From: Setophaga petechia
Taxonomy: Eukaryota > Chordata > Aves > Passeriformes > Parulidae
NCBI GenBank assembly: GCA_024362935.1
Contig: JANCRA010000010.1
Location: 4,518,501 to 4,582,500 of the forward strand
Reading direction: 5' to 3'
DNA length: 64,000 nt
Within the stretch, counting starts at the first letter, position 1, and each line of letters begins with the position of its first letter. Below are positions 25,331 to 62,050 of the stretch, piece after piece. A program made the position numbers and the translations under genes. The notes below the pieces were generated by a model. That model had not been told where the DNA came from and did not search any database. It worked only from the letters and a program-made list of their open reading frames with translations.

Positions 25331-28300
25331 TGACAATATCTGGGTGAAGTTGTATCATTTCCACCACTGACAATTTCTTGTGGTGCCTCTCATCAACACC
25401 TCCCAATCCAAGGAGCAAATGCCAGGTGATGCTTTGGGAACAGCAATAGCTGCCATCAGGAAATTCCCTTTTTGTGCCTCAGAACTTTCACTGCTGGCTG
25501 CTGCCAGTGCCCTCCTCAGCCCCCAGCTCTCCAGGTAACTCCTACAAAACACCTTTGCAACCCTGCTGTGTTTTCAAAATCCATTTCTTGCACATCTTCA
25601 TCCCTGTCACCTCACCTGGGTGTGATGCCATCGCCTCCAGGCCATTTGAGCTCTGGAATTTTCACTTGCAGCAGACTCTGCACCTTGGAGCTGCATGGGA
25701 AATGCAGAGTGCTCAGTGCAGGGTCCTCCCAGAAAAGCAGGTGAGGAACTCCCAGTTAAATTTCCACCACCTTCATTTATTTTTATTTTTTGTCAATAAC
25801 AACTACAAGGTAAAAAAACTATTAATTTACTAATAATTTATAAGTTTTATTTTTAATATTTAGAACAAACCTGTCTCTGGTAGTCATTTTTCATTGTCCT
25901 TTCCCACAGAACTGCAAGTGCAAGCTTAATAGGAGAATTCAGGGAATTTCATTCCATAAATTGATCTTGAAAAGTCAAAGCACTGTGGAAGTCCCATCTT
26001 TGAATCTGGCTTCATTACCCCTGTTTATATTTTACTGTAAAAATGCATAGACTGAAAATATCAAATATTTTATTCAAGCTGTTCAGGCAGAGTCCAGATG
26101 CAGAGGGACCTGCACATCCCTGTGCATTTCCTACCAGACTAGAATGAATCACATTAATCCACATTAAAATGTGAAAATTAAAGAGAAAAGGAGAAATACT
26201 CAGCTGGGGAAATATTCAGCTGAAGAGCTCCTGGATCTTTTGGTTGGAGTTCAGCAAAGAGACAGCAAGTTTGACATAATCTGGATTCCAACACAGAGAA
26301 ACAAACCCATTCCTTTGGATTTTACATCTGAATTTATTTCTGACTGCAGGGCTCTGATCATTGCTGTCCTTGCATTGATTCTGCTTTGAGGCTGAGCTGG
26401 GAGGGAGTTTTGGGAGTCTGCACTGTCCCCAAAGGATCTCCCTGTGCCCAAGGACCCAGCTGGAGCTGTGACCATGAGCAGCTCTGGGTTTGTGTCCCTG
26501 CACAAATTCATGTTCAGGGTTCTGCTGGGGCTCAGTGCTCAGCTTTGGGTTCTGTGCCATGGAGGGAAACCCAGAAACCAAACTCCACCAGGAGCAGCTG
26601 ATTCCAGGGGATCTCACTGATCAGTCCCTGATATCATCCTGTTACCAACAGTGACCCAAATCCATTCTTTAAGGTCTAGAACCCAAAGCTTGCCCTTGTT
26701 GCAGGAGCCACCTCCTCCCCTCTGCTGAGGTTTTCCATTTATTGCAGCAGGCAGAGCTCAGATCTCCCTTGCCAGCCAGCAGATGTTCACCAAGAAGGTT
26801 TTGCTAACTGATCAATTGCAAAATCCCTCGCTGCAATCCTTTAGAAAATCAGATGCCCTCTGTCCTTCCTCCCACTCCAGCTTAGTTGCCAAAACTTACA
26901 TACAAAATTATTACTGTAATGTTTTATAGTCACTGGGAAAAAAAAAAAAATCCATTTGGTCTTACAGAATGATGTGAAATGAATCTGTGGCCTCAAAAGG
27001 AAAAAAAAAAGTCTATTAAAAGTAGCTCTTTTCCCTCCCTCCTCCCTCTCCCAGGCCCCTTTCACTCCCTTCCCCCAACAATAAAGGATGTTTTGGAACA
27101 GCCTTTTCAGGAAACATTTCCACAGCAAAATGCAGCATCATTTATAATATTTAAAGCTACATTTTTGTTGAGATGGCTTGGCAGGCTTTGCCTGCAAATC
27201 TGGCAGGATATGGCCAGCTGAGAGTTCGCAGTGCCGGGCTGAGGATGTGCTGACGCGGCAGAACGCTGCAGTCAGCGCTGCAGCAGCAGGACAGGATCCT
27301 CTGCTGCCCTGCCAGCTCTTCCCAGGGTGAGAACCAATGGTGCTGCTGCTCCTCCTTCCCTCCCTGCCTCTGGAGACCCCAGCTCTCCCTTCTGTCTCCA
27401 CTGAGCTGGAAAAGCCTCCTCGGGTAACAGCACACAGCAGAGTGAGCAATGGATGCTCCTCCTGGCCAAGGCTCTGCTCAAAGTGCTCCCCATTTCCAGC
27501 ACGACCAGGGAGCTTCATAATTAAAAAGAAAGCCCTGAACCAGTTGGTGTCCCAGTAGAAGGGCTATTTTCACTGGCAGCTAAAGCTCTTTTTGGCTTTA
27601 CCCTTTTCTGCAGCAGGGCTGAGAGCCACGTTCAGTTTGCAAAATCCCAACTGGAAACTCGTCCTGTTTGAGAGCTGGGAGCTGATCTCAGCCCCTCGCA
27701 AAGAGCTCTCAAAGCAAATTAATTGCACATTTCAAAGGAGTCCTGAAGCATTTAACCCCAAAAATCTGAGAGTTGCTGCCTTGACTAATGCCTGCCCAGA
27801 GCAAGACTTGCCCAGAGAATTCCTGCCCCAGGATCCAGCCAAGCTACAGATTGCAATATTTCAATATTCACCACATTAGGCAATGAAGAGATGCAGTAAA
27901 AGAGATTGGGATTTGAAGAAACCTTTCCTATTTTGGGAACATATAAATTTAGAGGTGCTGTTTACTGGCTTTGGTGCACTGAAACTTCTTGCAAACCAAA
28001 TCCATGGGGCCTTTGGCTCTTAGGAAAAAATAAAGGTAAAATCCTGCCCACACACACATCTCACCCTGCCCCACTGCATCCAAAGCTGTGGAATCATTTC
28101 CTCCTTTCTTCCTTTGCTGGGTCAGTCTTTGCCTCCTGAGTGTTTACCTCAGGCCAGTGAAGATGTGCTGCCTAATTTCCTCTGCATCCCCTGCGTGTCC
28201 AAAGGAAAATCCAGAGGTTCAGGAATTGTTTTTCCTGCACCCACCATTTCCAGGGCTGAGAAGAGTGGAGCTCCATTCCTTGTGTCTGTAGGGTTGGATT

Positions 28301-28720
28301 CAGCCCTGTGCAGCTGATTTTTAACCCCTGGTTTTCAAACCAGCCATTTGGAATGGGATTTATGATGAGATCCATAATTTTTTGCAGTGCTTGAATGAGA
28401 ACCTGAGGTGTCTGACAGGTTGGGACTGAGCTGCTGAGCCAGGAGGGGTTTGCTGGGCTTGTTCCCCCTCAGATTTGTTTTCCTTCTATAAATTTCTAGC
28501 TGCAGCTTTGTATTGCTTGTGTTTGCAAAGTTGGTGTGACATCCATTTAAGGGATATTACCTCTTGTTTAAAAGGAAAAAAGTCCCATTGAAATTAATCA
28601 ACCTCAAGAGAGAGTTTAGAGCTACAAACCAAATATTAAATGCTGATCCCTCAGGGCTTCTCTGTGCCCACAGTGGCTGACACACGGTGTGTTAGCTGGG
28701 AAGGGGCTCAGCAGCTCTTG
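25331..28720. other. Intergenic, nothing recognised
   Basis: No tandem array, LTR or exon-like structure was identified across 3.4 kb. It contains a few A-rich tracts near 26,940 and 27,001. Confidence 0.45.
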
Positions 28721-28724
28721 GCAA

Positions 28725-29672
28725 GCCTATTTCTCATTTCCCATTTCCCATTTCCCATTTTCCTATTTCCCCATTTCCCATTTCCCATTTTCCCATTTTC
28801 CATTTCCCATTTCCTGTTTCCCATTTCCCATTTCCCATTTTCCATTTCCCATTTCCCCATTTCCCATTTCCCTATTTCCCATTTTCCATTTCCCATTTCC
28901 CATTTTCGCATTTTCCCATTTCCCCATTTTCCATTTCCCATTCCCCATTCCCCATTCCCCATTTCCCATTTCCCCATTTTCCCATTTCCCCATTTCCCAT
29001 TTCGCATTTCCCCATTTTCCCATTTCCCCATTTCCCATTTTCCCATTTCCCATTTTCCCATTTCCCATTTCCTGTTTTCCCATTTCCCATTCCCATTTTC
29101 CCATTTCCCAATTTCCCATTTCCTGTTTCCCATTTCCAATTTCCCATTTTCCTATTTCCCCGTTTCCCATTTTCATTTCCCCATTCCCATTTTCCCAATT
29201 CCCATTTCCCATTTCCCATTTTCCCATTTTCCATTTCCCATTTTCCCATTTCCCATTTTCGCATTTCTCATTTCCCACTTCCCATTTCCCATTTTCCCAT
29301 TTCCCATTTCCCCATTTTCCATTTCCCATTTCCCATTTCCCATTTCCCCATTTCCCATTTTCCATTTCCCATTTCCCCACTTCCCATTTCCCCACTTCCC
29401 ATTTCCCACTTTCCATTTCCCATTTCCCATTTCCCCGTTTCCCATTTCCCATTTCCCCACTTCCCATTTCCCACTTCCCATTTCCCATTTCCCATTTCCC
29501 ATTTTCACATTTCTCATTTCCCATTTCCCATTCCCATTTTCCCATTTCCCATTTCCCATTTTCCATTTCCCATTTCCATTTCCCATTTCCCATTTCCCAT
29601 TTCCCATTTCCCATTTCCCATTTCCCATTTTCCATTTCCCATTTCCATTTCCCATTCCCAATTTCCCATGTT
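28725..29672. repeat. 7-bp repeat array (cccattt)n
   Basis: About 130 units of cccattt with 6- to 8-bp length variants. The minus strand is (GGGAAAT)n with a G-triplet about every seven bases, also matching the G-quadruplex pattern. Long Pro/Phe/Ser/His frames are by-products. Confidence 0.96.
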
Positions 29673-30700
29673 TTGGAGTGCTGGGGGAAGGTTCTGTCAG
29701 GGGTGCTGAAGGGAGGTGAAACACCTGCACCAGGGGCACCAAAGGGTTTTCCATGGTTTTATGGAAACTGTGACTAAAAGGGTCTGGGCTGCAGCAGTGG
29801 GGATGCTGGAAATGCTTTCTGTCCTCTCAATTTCCATTCCAGGCCCTCCCAGCAACATTTGCTGGAGAAATGGTCACCAGCACTGCCTGAAGAAGGGAAC
29901 TTTCCCTGCTGAACAGGAGGGAATGCTCCTCCAGGGAATTCTGCTGCCTGGCAGGGCCAGGGGAAGGGGCTGGGTGGGACAGGGACACCCCAGGACGTTC
30001 CCTGGGCTCATTCACCTGCAGGTTTCCCACAGGAGCAGCAGATCAGTGAAATTCAGGGCACAGTGACAGCCCAGCCTGTCACAGCCTGTGGGAATGCCCA
30101 GGACCCCACAGCACCCCTGAGGATTTCCAGAGCACTGAGGGGCAGCACAACAGCAGCAACATGAAGCCCTTCAAAGGCAGGCACGAGGCAAGTACCAGCT
30201 GGCTGCTGCTGTTTTTGAGTTGTTAAATGTTTTTAGTAGCACTGAAGATCAAAACCCAAATTGTTCATTTATGGCGTGGCCCATTCTACCCAAAACTCCA
30301 GAGAGTCTGAAAGTATTACAACCTACTGCTGAACTCCCATTAGCAAGTTTGTGTTTTTAATAAATAAAGTCCCATAGAAACAGAAAGTATTTACAATTAG
30401 ATCAAAATTCTGAATATAATTCACAAGAGAAAATGCTATTTTTTGAGAAGATGTTTTCATATCCTCATAACAGTCATTTGTTCTAAATCAGTACATAGCA
30501 ATTGTCCATTAAATGAACATTTTTCCCTTAAGACCTATTCTTGTAGAAAAATATTTCAGGCAAAACTTCTTAACCATGATGTAACCGCTGAGAATCAGAA
30601 CATGTCAGTGATTAGTAACTCACAGAAAATATTAACACTTTGCATGGCTTGAGGAAAACATGGTGAATAATATCAAAATGTGAGAGCAGACAGGGTGTGG
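29673..30700. other. Intergenic, nothing recognised
   Basis: Unique-looking sequence without exon-like structure. Confidence 0.4.
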
Positions 30701-30714
30701 GGACAACAACAGAT

Positions 30715-30720
30715 TTTATT
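30715..30720 (-). promoter_or_regulatory. AATAAA poly(A) signal, minus strand, owner unknown
   Basis: Canonical hexamer just downstream of the short open frame at 30,781-30,951. It could also be the end of an unrecognised LTR, since a TGTG at 30,679 lies close by, but no target-site duplication was found. Confidence 0.3.
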
Positions 30721-30780
30721 AGAGCAGCTGATACAGTTGAAAGAAAAGTTGAGGCTTGTGGGCACTCAGTGCCTTCATCC

Positions 30781-30951
30781 TCATAAAGGATAACAACAAT
30801 TCCTGCAAAACTCTTCTGATTCTGGCTCCATCACCACCCTCAGAATGTGGGATTTTGGACTGAGTGGCTTAGGCACTGTCACTGCAGGATGGACAGTTTC
30901 AGAAACATCACCCCTTGCAGGAGTGGGATGAAGCTCTTTGGTTAATGTGCT
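30781..30951 (-). other. Possible short terminal coding exon, unidentified
   Basis: A minus-strand frame of about 56 codons ends with RNCCYPL and TGA at 30,781. An AATAAA lies about 60 bases downstream (30,720-30,715), a compact 3'-end arrangement. No convincing acceptor and no family resemblance were found, so this may be coincidence. Confidence 0.15.
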
Positions 30952-31329
30952 GCTGGGTTACACAGATTTTTTTCAGCGCTTTACCAAAGTACTGAACTCA
31001 ATTTCCCTGACAGAGCATCTCTGCCACTTACTTTCAAATAATTGGGAATATTACTTCTGTAAGGACACGCCCTGAAATTCCTTTTTGTTTGAAGCCACTT
31101 CTGGGCTTCCATTTGAAGGGAAGCCAGTGGGAAATGGGATTGTTTAAGACAGGCAGGCTCAGAGCCATGGCTCTGCTGGGTGCTGCTGTGACAGGAATCC
31201 AGAGCTGGAGCTGGGGCCCAGCCCAGTGCCAGCTCCTCTCTGACCCCTCCGGGGCAGGGCAGCTCTGGGGGTGCTCCCACCGAGGGAGGGAAGGCAACGC
31301 CTCAAACGAACAGCGGGGAACGACTGCAG

Positions 31330-31506
31330 CCACAGGGAGAACGCTCCAGAGGGAGAATGTTCCAGAGGGAGAACACTCCAGAGGGAGAATGTTCCAGAGG
31401 GAGAACACTCCAGAGGGAGAACGTTCCACAGGGAGAATGTTCCACAGGGAGAACACTCCACAGGGAGAACGTTCCAGAGGGAGAACATTCCAGAGGGAGA
31501 ATCCTC
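31330..31506 (+). repeat. 16-bp tandem repeat, about 11 copies
   Basis: The unit is ccagagggagaacact or ccagagggagaatgtt, alternating in part, with a ccacaggg variant in the middle. Confidence 0.94.
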
Positions 31507-31589
31507 TGCACTTTCCCTTTGGCTCTTAGGAAATAATAAAGGTATTCCCTTTGCACTGTCACAGCCATGGGAGCCTGGATGCAACTCCT

Positions 31590-32142
31590 GCCAGGGCCAT
31601 GCTCAGCTGGAACCACCTGAGATGTGCAGCAAGGCTGCAGGGCTGAGCATGAGCTGCATGAACTGCAATGAACTGCAGGAAATGCATGAGCTGCAATTGA
31701 TTGCATGAACTGCATGAACTGCATGAACTGCATGAACTGCATGAGCTGCATGAACTGCATGAACTGCATGAGCTGCATGAACTGCATGAGCTGCATGAGC
31801 TGCATGAACTGCATGAGCTGCATGAGCTGCATGAACTGCATGAGTTGCAGGAGCTGCAGGAGCTGCAATGAACGGCATTGAGCTGCATTGAACTGCAATG
31901 CTCTGTGTGCTCCAGGGCCATGCTCAGCTGGAACCACCTGAGATGTGCAGCAAGGCTGCAGGGCTGAGCATGAGCTGCATGAGCTGCATGAGCTGCAATG
32001 AGCTGCAATGAGCTGCATGAGTTGCAGGAGCTGCATGAGCTGCATGAGCTGCATGAGCTGCAATTGATTGCATGAGCTGCATGAGCAGCATGAGCTGCAG
32101 GAGCTGCATGAGCTGCAGGAGCTGCATGAGCTGCAGGAGCTG
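31590..32142 (+). repeat. 9-bp repeat (agctgcatg) inside a larger duplication
   Basis: Two blocks of agctgcatga or aactgcatga units (about 31,640-31,875 and 31,970-32,142). Each is preceded by a copy of the same roughly 65-bp segment beginning ggccatgctcagctggaacc (31,590 and 31,915), so the whole 325-bp module was duplicated. Cys/Ser-rich frames on the minus strand are by-products. Confidence 0.93.
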
Positions 32143-33494
32143 CAGTGCTCTGTGAGCCACCTGAGATGCCCTCCCTGCAAGCCTGGCAGGATCAGAGCTG
32201 CTCCCTGCAGCCTGGCAGTGATTTCATCTCTGTGCAATTCCACCCCTGGGCTCCACACCTGGAGCTGAATGATCCAATTCCCCAAATTTCCTGCTGGGAA
32301 CAGCGCTCACTGCTGAGCTCAGGCCCAGAGGTTACCTGAAATCTGCAGCAGGAAACCTTTCCAGGTGCAGCAGGCATGAGCTGAAGGATTAATTTTAATA
32401 TTTACCTCTCTCAGCTCCTTTATTGCTTAATTTGCATTGGCTTAAGAGTTTCAAGGCCTGCATTAGGAGCAGAGCCAATTTCTACTCCCTGAAATCCTGC
32501 TCACACCTACTTCACCTCTCAGTCCAACTGGGAATCACCACTCCCCTTGTCTCAGTTTAAGGCACAATTTTTGCTACATAAATAAAATATAGACATGGGG
32601 AGGCAACCAAGGGTGTTGGGGACCTCTCCTTATTTTGATATATAAAATACAAAAAGTGGCTTTTTCCCCCCAGTATTTCCTCTCCTGGTAACCACTGTGG
32701 GCTCCCCCTGCTTGATGTAGTCAGGGGTCACATTGACAAACTATCACAGGTGAAATGTGAATCTCTCACCTCAGCACCAAGAATACCCCAAAAAGACATT
32801 GTTAGGAAATTTATCTTCTGTTAAATTTGCTCACTCTGCTGTGGAACTCTGAGGTGACATTATAGGGGAACACGTGCAAGAAATCCAACAACCTCAACAG
32901 CAGGAACATCTCCCAGCACCCCTGGACGAGCACCTAGAGCTCGAGTTGAACTCAGGGTGCAGAGTCTCCATCACAGCTTTAACTTTACACAAGAATTAAT
33001 CTAAACCTTGCTTTTGCTTAGGAGGCAATTTGTCCCAGCATTGCAATTTTCCATGATATTTTGACTGCTGTTCAATGGCAGTTTATCAAATAACTGGGGA
33101 AGGTCTTGGGCCAAGAGGTTTGTACCAACCCATTCCAGCTCAGCCCTGGCTGCTGTGGGGTGGGAATTGGAGGAGCTGCTGCTCCACCTGCAGAGGAATC
33201 AAAAGCTCTCTGTTTCCAGGGAGTGCTGAGCACTCCCCCCTTAATGAGCTCTTGAAATGGCACCTGATTGCTCAGTTTGCCCCCAAAGGAGTGGCCTGAT
33301 GTCTCCTCACACCCCCTGACAGAGCTCTGCTGTGCCCAACCTTGTTATGGAAGGCACAAACATTTCCAGACCCGACACTTCTCCCTTCGGCCTTGGAGGC
33401 TCTCCTGGGAACTTGCACCAATCTGGGACTGAATTTTACTGTGCTGCTGCCTCAGGAGCACAAAACTGAACGTTAATGCTTCAAACATTTCCCT
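32143..33494. other. Intergenic between the last array and the PPARG 3' end
   Basis: No gene found. A segment at about 32,549-32,760 has retroelement-like composition (ctacataaataaaatata) but no recognisable ends. Confidence 0.4.
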
Positions 33495-33517
33495 GGGAAT
33501 GCTCAAGGAGAAAGGTT

Positions 33518-33523
33518 TTTATT
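33518..33523 (-). promoter_or_regulatory. PPARG poly(A) signal AATAAA
   Basis: Canonical AATAAA on the minus strand 320 bases past the stop codon, preceded by an A/T-rich tail. It is the only canonical hexamer noticed in the short 3' UTR. Confidence 0.85.
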
Positions 33524-33742
33524 GAGTTGAAAATTTAAGTGCATGCTTGAGTGAAGCATCGATCATACTCGGACAAGCGATTGTAAGAAATAACGTAGTT
33601 AAAAAAACTAATCCTGAAAATACTGCCAACAATTTCATGATATAGATACTTTTAATATTAAAAGTAAATTGTAAATGTGTCTTTATAAACAATATGCATA
33701 AAATAGATCTACTATACTAAGCTCTCTCTTTTTAAATGCTGT

Positions 33743-33750
33743 TTCACAGT
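33743..33750 (-). promoter_or_regulatory. miR-27 seed match in PPARG 3' UTR
   Basis: The transcript reads ACTGTGAA, an 8-mer match to the miR-27 seed. miR-27 is an established repressor of PPARG through its 3' UTR in mammals. That the site works in this species is inferred. Confidence 0.7.
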
Positions 33751-33788
33751 AATCTCTTAGGTACGCCAAGTTTTTCCCTCATAGAAAT

Positions 33789-33795
33789 AGTGCAA
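33789..33795 (-). promoter_or_regulatory. miR-130/301 seed match in PPARG 3' UTR
   Basis: The transcript reads TTGCACT, a 7-mer match to the miR-130/301 seed, about 50 bases downstream of the stop codon. miR-130 is reported to repress PPARG in mammals. The function here is inferred. Confidence 0.6.
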
Positions 33796-33842
33796 TCTGA
33801 AGAACATACATCATGTCAGGGGATTATCAGCTGCTCTGCTCA

Positions 33843-58783
<24,941 letters not shown>

Positions 58784-58799
58784 CCCTGCAAACACCAAC

Positions 58800-59280
58800 G
58801 AGAAAATGACAGTTTAGGATGGTCATCTCCAACCTGTTCTGCCCCAAGAAAATGACATTTTAGGATGGTTATCTCCAAGAAAATCATTAAAATCATTCAA
58901 CTTGAGGTGCAGTTCTGTTCTGCCCAAGAAAATGACATTTTAGGATGGTTATCTCCAATCTGTTCTGCCCAAGAAAATGACAGTTTAGGATGGTTATCTC
59001 CAAGAAAATCATTAAAATCATTCAACTTGAGGTGCAGTTCTGTTCTGCCCAAGAAAATGACATTTTAGGATGGTTATCTCCAATCTGTTCTGCCCAAGAA
59101 AATGACAGTTTAGGATGGTTATCTCCAATCTGTTCTGCCCAAGAAAATGACAGTTTAGGATGGTCATCTCCAATCTGTTCTGCCCAAGAAAATGACATTT
59201 TAGGATGGTCATCTCCAATCTGTTCTGCCCCAAGAAAATGACATTTTAGGATGTTTATCTCCAATTTGTTCCACCCCAAG
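58800..59280. repeat. Minisatellite abutting PPARG exon 1 on its upstream side
   Basis: Units of about 43-45 bp: tttaggatggttatctcc plus aatctgttctgcccaagaaaatgacat. Two units carry an inserted 36-bp segment also found at 57,101. On the PPARG strand each unit contains cattttcttgggcag, resembling the true acceptor tract cattttctcgttgg...TTTGCAG. The array starts about 15 bp from the acceptor. Confidence 0.92.
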
Positions 59281-59740
59281 CTGAGCTCCAAGCGTCCCAC
59301 GTTCACAGCCTTGAGATGCAAACTTTACTGCATCTCTCCATAGCATGCATATCAACAAAATTAGAAGTCTTCCACAAATAATCCTCATTTTTTGCAAATT
59401 CCAAGTACCATTCTTCCCAAGCGCCTGAAAATCTCAAGGGTTTCTATATTAAGAAAAAAACCCCAAAGTAGCTGGTATTAAATAGTGGTGGTTTTCCTCC
59501 AAATAACCAGAAATATTTGAAAATTGTGCTCCTTCGAGTTTGCCAAAAGTTTAATCCCAGTCTTGAATCCAAGGATCAAGGAAATGTAAGTTATGACTTT
59601 TCAAATTCCATATATATTTATGCAAACCTTGAAAGCAGAAAACAAATAAGAAACTTCTATCTGCAAAAATCTTCTACAAGTTGAGTGAATTTAGTTTGAG
59701 ATAAGAAATATTTTTCCAAGTCCTCTTTTGACAAATAGCT

Positions 59741-59932
59741 GAACCAAAATCCTTGATTTAGGTATATTTTAACTATGAAAAAGTTTGCTAAGTTACAGCA
59801 AATGAATTGAAATCCTTGGTTTAGATATATTTCAATTATTTAAAAGTTTGTAAGTTACAGCAAGTGAACCAAAATCCTTGATTTAACCAGATTTCAACTC
59901 TGAAAAAGTCTGTAAGTTACAGCAAGTGCAAA
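59741..59932 (+). repeat. Tandem repeat of about 66 bp, three copies
   Basis: Each copy has aaatccttgattta, then a tatttcaa block and gtaagttacagcaagtga. Moderately diverged. Confidence 0.85.
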
Positions 59933-60359
59933 GGCTACTTTATAACCAGTGTCTGTGTTTAATTTTCCACTATTTATAAAAAGAACATTCTACCCTAAAA
60001 ATAGAAGAGATGTTTCAGAACTAAAATAGCTTGGTCACTTTGGCTGTTTAATTTGGACTTTAAACCCAATCAAGTGAGTGGCCTTTAACCTCCAGATAAC
60101 AGAAACTTTGATTTGGTCTGCTTTGGATCAAAACTACTCTGTCACACAGCCAGGAGTGCTGTTGCAAAATAAAGATTTTGGAGCAGGGGTGCTCCAGGGT
60201 TTGGAGCTCACCTGTTCTTGACAGGTAACGAAGCTGTGCCTGCCCTCCCCTCAGCTCTGCTGAATGCCAGTGCCCAGACACGGTGGCACTTTGCCTTCCC
60301 TCAGGAATGGCATCAGAATTCCTCCCACTTTGAGGACTCCCTGCACAATCCTGAAGTTA

Positions 60360-61422
60360 TTCTGCCTTGATCTTGACAAGGGATCTTTAAATTCTCAAAT
60401 GTGAGAGGACAGATTGTCACTGCAGTGGGAACAGCCTTGATCTTGACAAGGGATCTTCTAAATTCTTAAATTTGAGAGATTCTCACTGCAGTGGGAACAG
60501 CCTTGACCTTGACAAGGGATCTTTTAAATTCTTAAATTTGAGAGGAGAGATTCTCACTGTAGTGGGAACAGCCTTGACCTTGACAAGGGATCTTTTAAAT
60601 TCTTAAATTTCAGAGGAGAGATTCTCACTGCAGTGGGAACTACCTTGATCCTGACAAGGGATCTTCTAAATTCTCAAATTTGAGAGGAGAGATTCTCACT
60701 GCAGTGGGAACAGCCTTGACCTTGACAAGGGATCTTTTAAATTCTTAAATTTGAGAGGAGAGATTGTCACTGCAGTGGGAACAACCTTGATCTTGACAAG
60801 GGATCTTCTAAATTCTTAAAATTTGAGAGGAGAGATTCTCACTGCAGTGGGAACTACCTTGATCTTGACAAGGGATCTTTTAAATTCTTAAATTTGAGAG
60901 GAGAGATTCTCACTGCAGTGGGAACTACCTTGATCTTGACAAGGGATCTTTTAAATTCTTAAATTTGAGAGGAGAGATTCTCACTGCAGTGGGAACAACC
61001 TTGATCTTGACAAGGGATCTTCTAAATTCTTAAAATTTGAGAGGAGAGATTCTCACTGCAGTGGGAATTACCTTGACCTTGACAAGGGATCTTTTAAATT
61101 CTTAAATTTGAGAGGAGAGATTCTCACTGCAGTGGGAACTACCTTGATCTTGACAAGGGATCTTTTAAATTCTTAAATTTGAGAGATTCTCACTGCAGTG
61201 GGAACAACCTTGATCTTGACAAGGGATCTTTTAAATTCTCAAATGTGAGAGGAGAGATTCTCACTGCAGTGGGAACAGCCTAGATCTTGACAAGGGATCT
61301 TTTAAATTCTCAAATTTGAGAGGAGAGATTCTCACTGCAGTGGGAACAACCTTGATCTTGACAAGGGATCTTCTAAATTCTTAAATTTGAGAGGAGAGAT
61401 TCTCACTGCAGTGGGAACAGAG
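60360..61422. repeat. Minisatellite of about 71 bp, about 15 copies
   Basis: The unit reads ccttgatcttgacaagggat, cttttaaattcttaaatttg, agaggagagattctcactgc and agtgggaaca. It contains the perfect palindrome cactgcagtg. Copies are highly similar; some lack the gaggaga block. Confidence 0.95.
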
Positions 61423-61589
61423 AGGGGCTGCTGCACCCCAGCCACCCCCAGTCCCACTGGATGGGATATCAGGGATGTTATCCTTAATGAAAGGAGGGAA
61501 ACAACAGGGTGTAAAATTGCCACAAATCCCTGGGGAAAATCCATGGCAGCTCGTCAGGGTTCCTTGGTGTTGGGTGTTGTCTCCCAAAT

Positions 61590-61772
61590 GGCCAAGTTTC
61601 AAGTGCAGGGCTCAAACCACGAGCTCTGCCCAGGGAATGGTGACGTTCCCAAGGCTGCCAGAGCTCCAGGAGCCCCCAGGGATGCCCAGGGTGGGATTGT
61701 TGGGGTGACCAGGAGCTGCACTGGATGACCCTTGGGGGTCCCTTCAGCTCAGGAGATTCTCTGTTTTGATGA
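61590..61772 (+). mobile_element. CR1 LINE 3' end fragment
   Basis: Ends with gcactggatgacccttgg, ggtcccttcagctcagg and a gattctctgttttgatg tail related to the CR1 terminal octamers. The upstream part is diverged. Confidence 0.65.
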
Positions 61773-61883
61773 CATTTTCTGTGAGCACAAAGTGAAATCC
61801 CTGGCCACGAGCACTGGGAAATGTCTTCCCAAAAGAGATTTCCCAATGAAACAATAAACCAGGACAGACTCCTTCTTAAGAGC

Positions 61884-62050
61884 CCATTTCTTGCAATGGC
61901 CAGACTCAGCTTTAAAAAATACAGAAACCGAGAGACATTTTAAATTGGTTTGTACTCCTTTAGACAAGAGACCATTTCTTGCAATGGCCAGACTCAGCTT
62001 TAAAAAATACAGAAACATTTTAAATTGGTTTGTACTCCTTTAGACAAGAG
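61884..62050 (+). repeat. 88-bp tandem duplication
   Basis: Two near-identical copies beginning ccatttcttgcaatggccag at 61,884 and 61,972. The second lacks eight bases (cgagagac). Confidence 0.94.

Larger units (their letters stand above)
33495..33842 (-). other. PPARG: PPARG 3' untranslated region
   Basis: About 350 bases from the stop codon to shortly past the poly(A) signal. The sequence is AT-rich, not repetitive, and close to the mammalian PPARG 3' UTR as I remember it, unusually strong conservation for a non-coding stretch. The 3' end is inferred from the AATAAA and is accurate to about 20 bases. Confidence 0.85.

Noticed and set aside
26171..26389. 72-codon plus-strand frame with a hydrophobic tail
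   Set aside because: No family resemblance, no splice signals, and a length expected by chance in 64 kb.
28640..29777. Phe/Pro/His-rich frames of about 360 codons
   Set aside because: Translations of the cccattt array in two frames at once; the minus strand is equally open.
32549..32760. Possible further LTR
   Set aside because: Composition is suggestive but no TG...CA ends with a target duplication were found.
58787..58798. PPARG start at the upstream in-frame ATG (MVFAG...)
   Set aside because: These bases lie in the acceptor region of the intron (TTTGCAG precedes GGATG), so they are not in the mature transcript.
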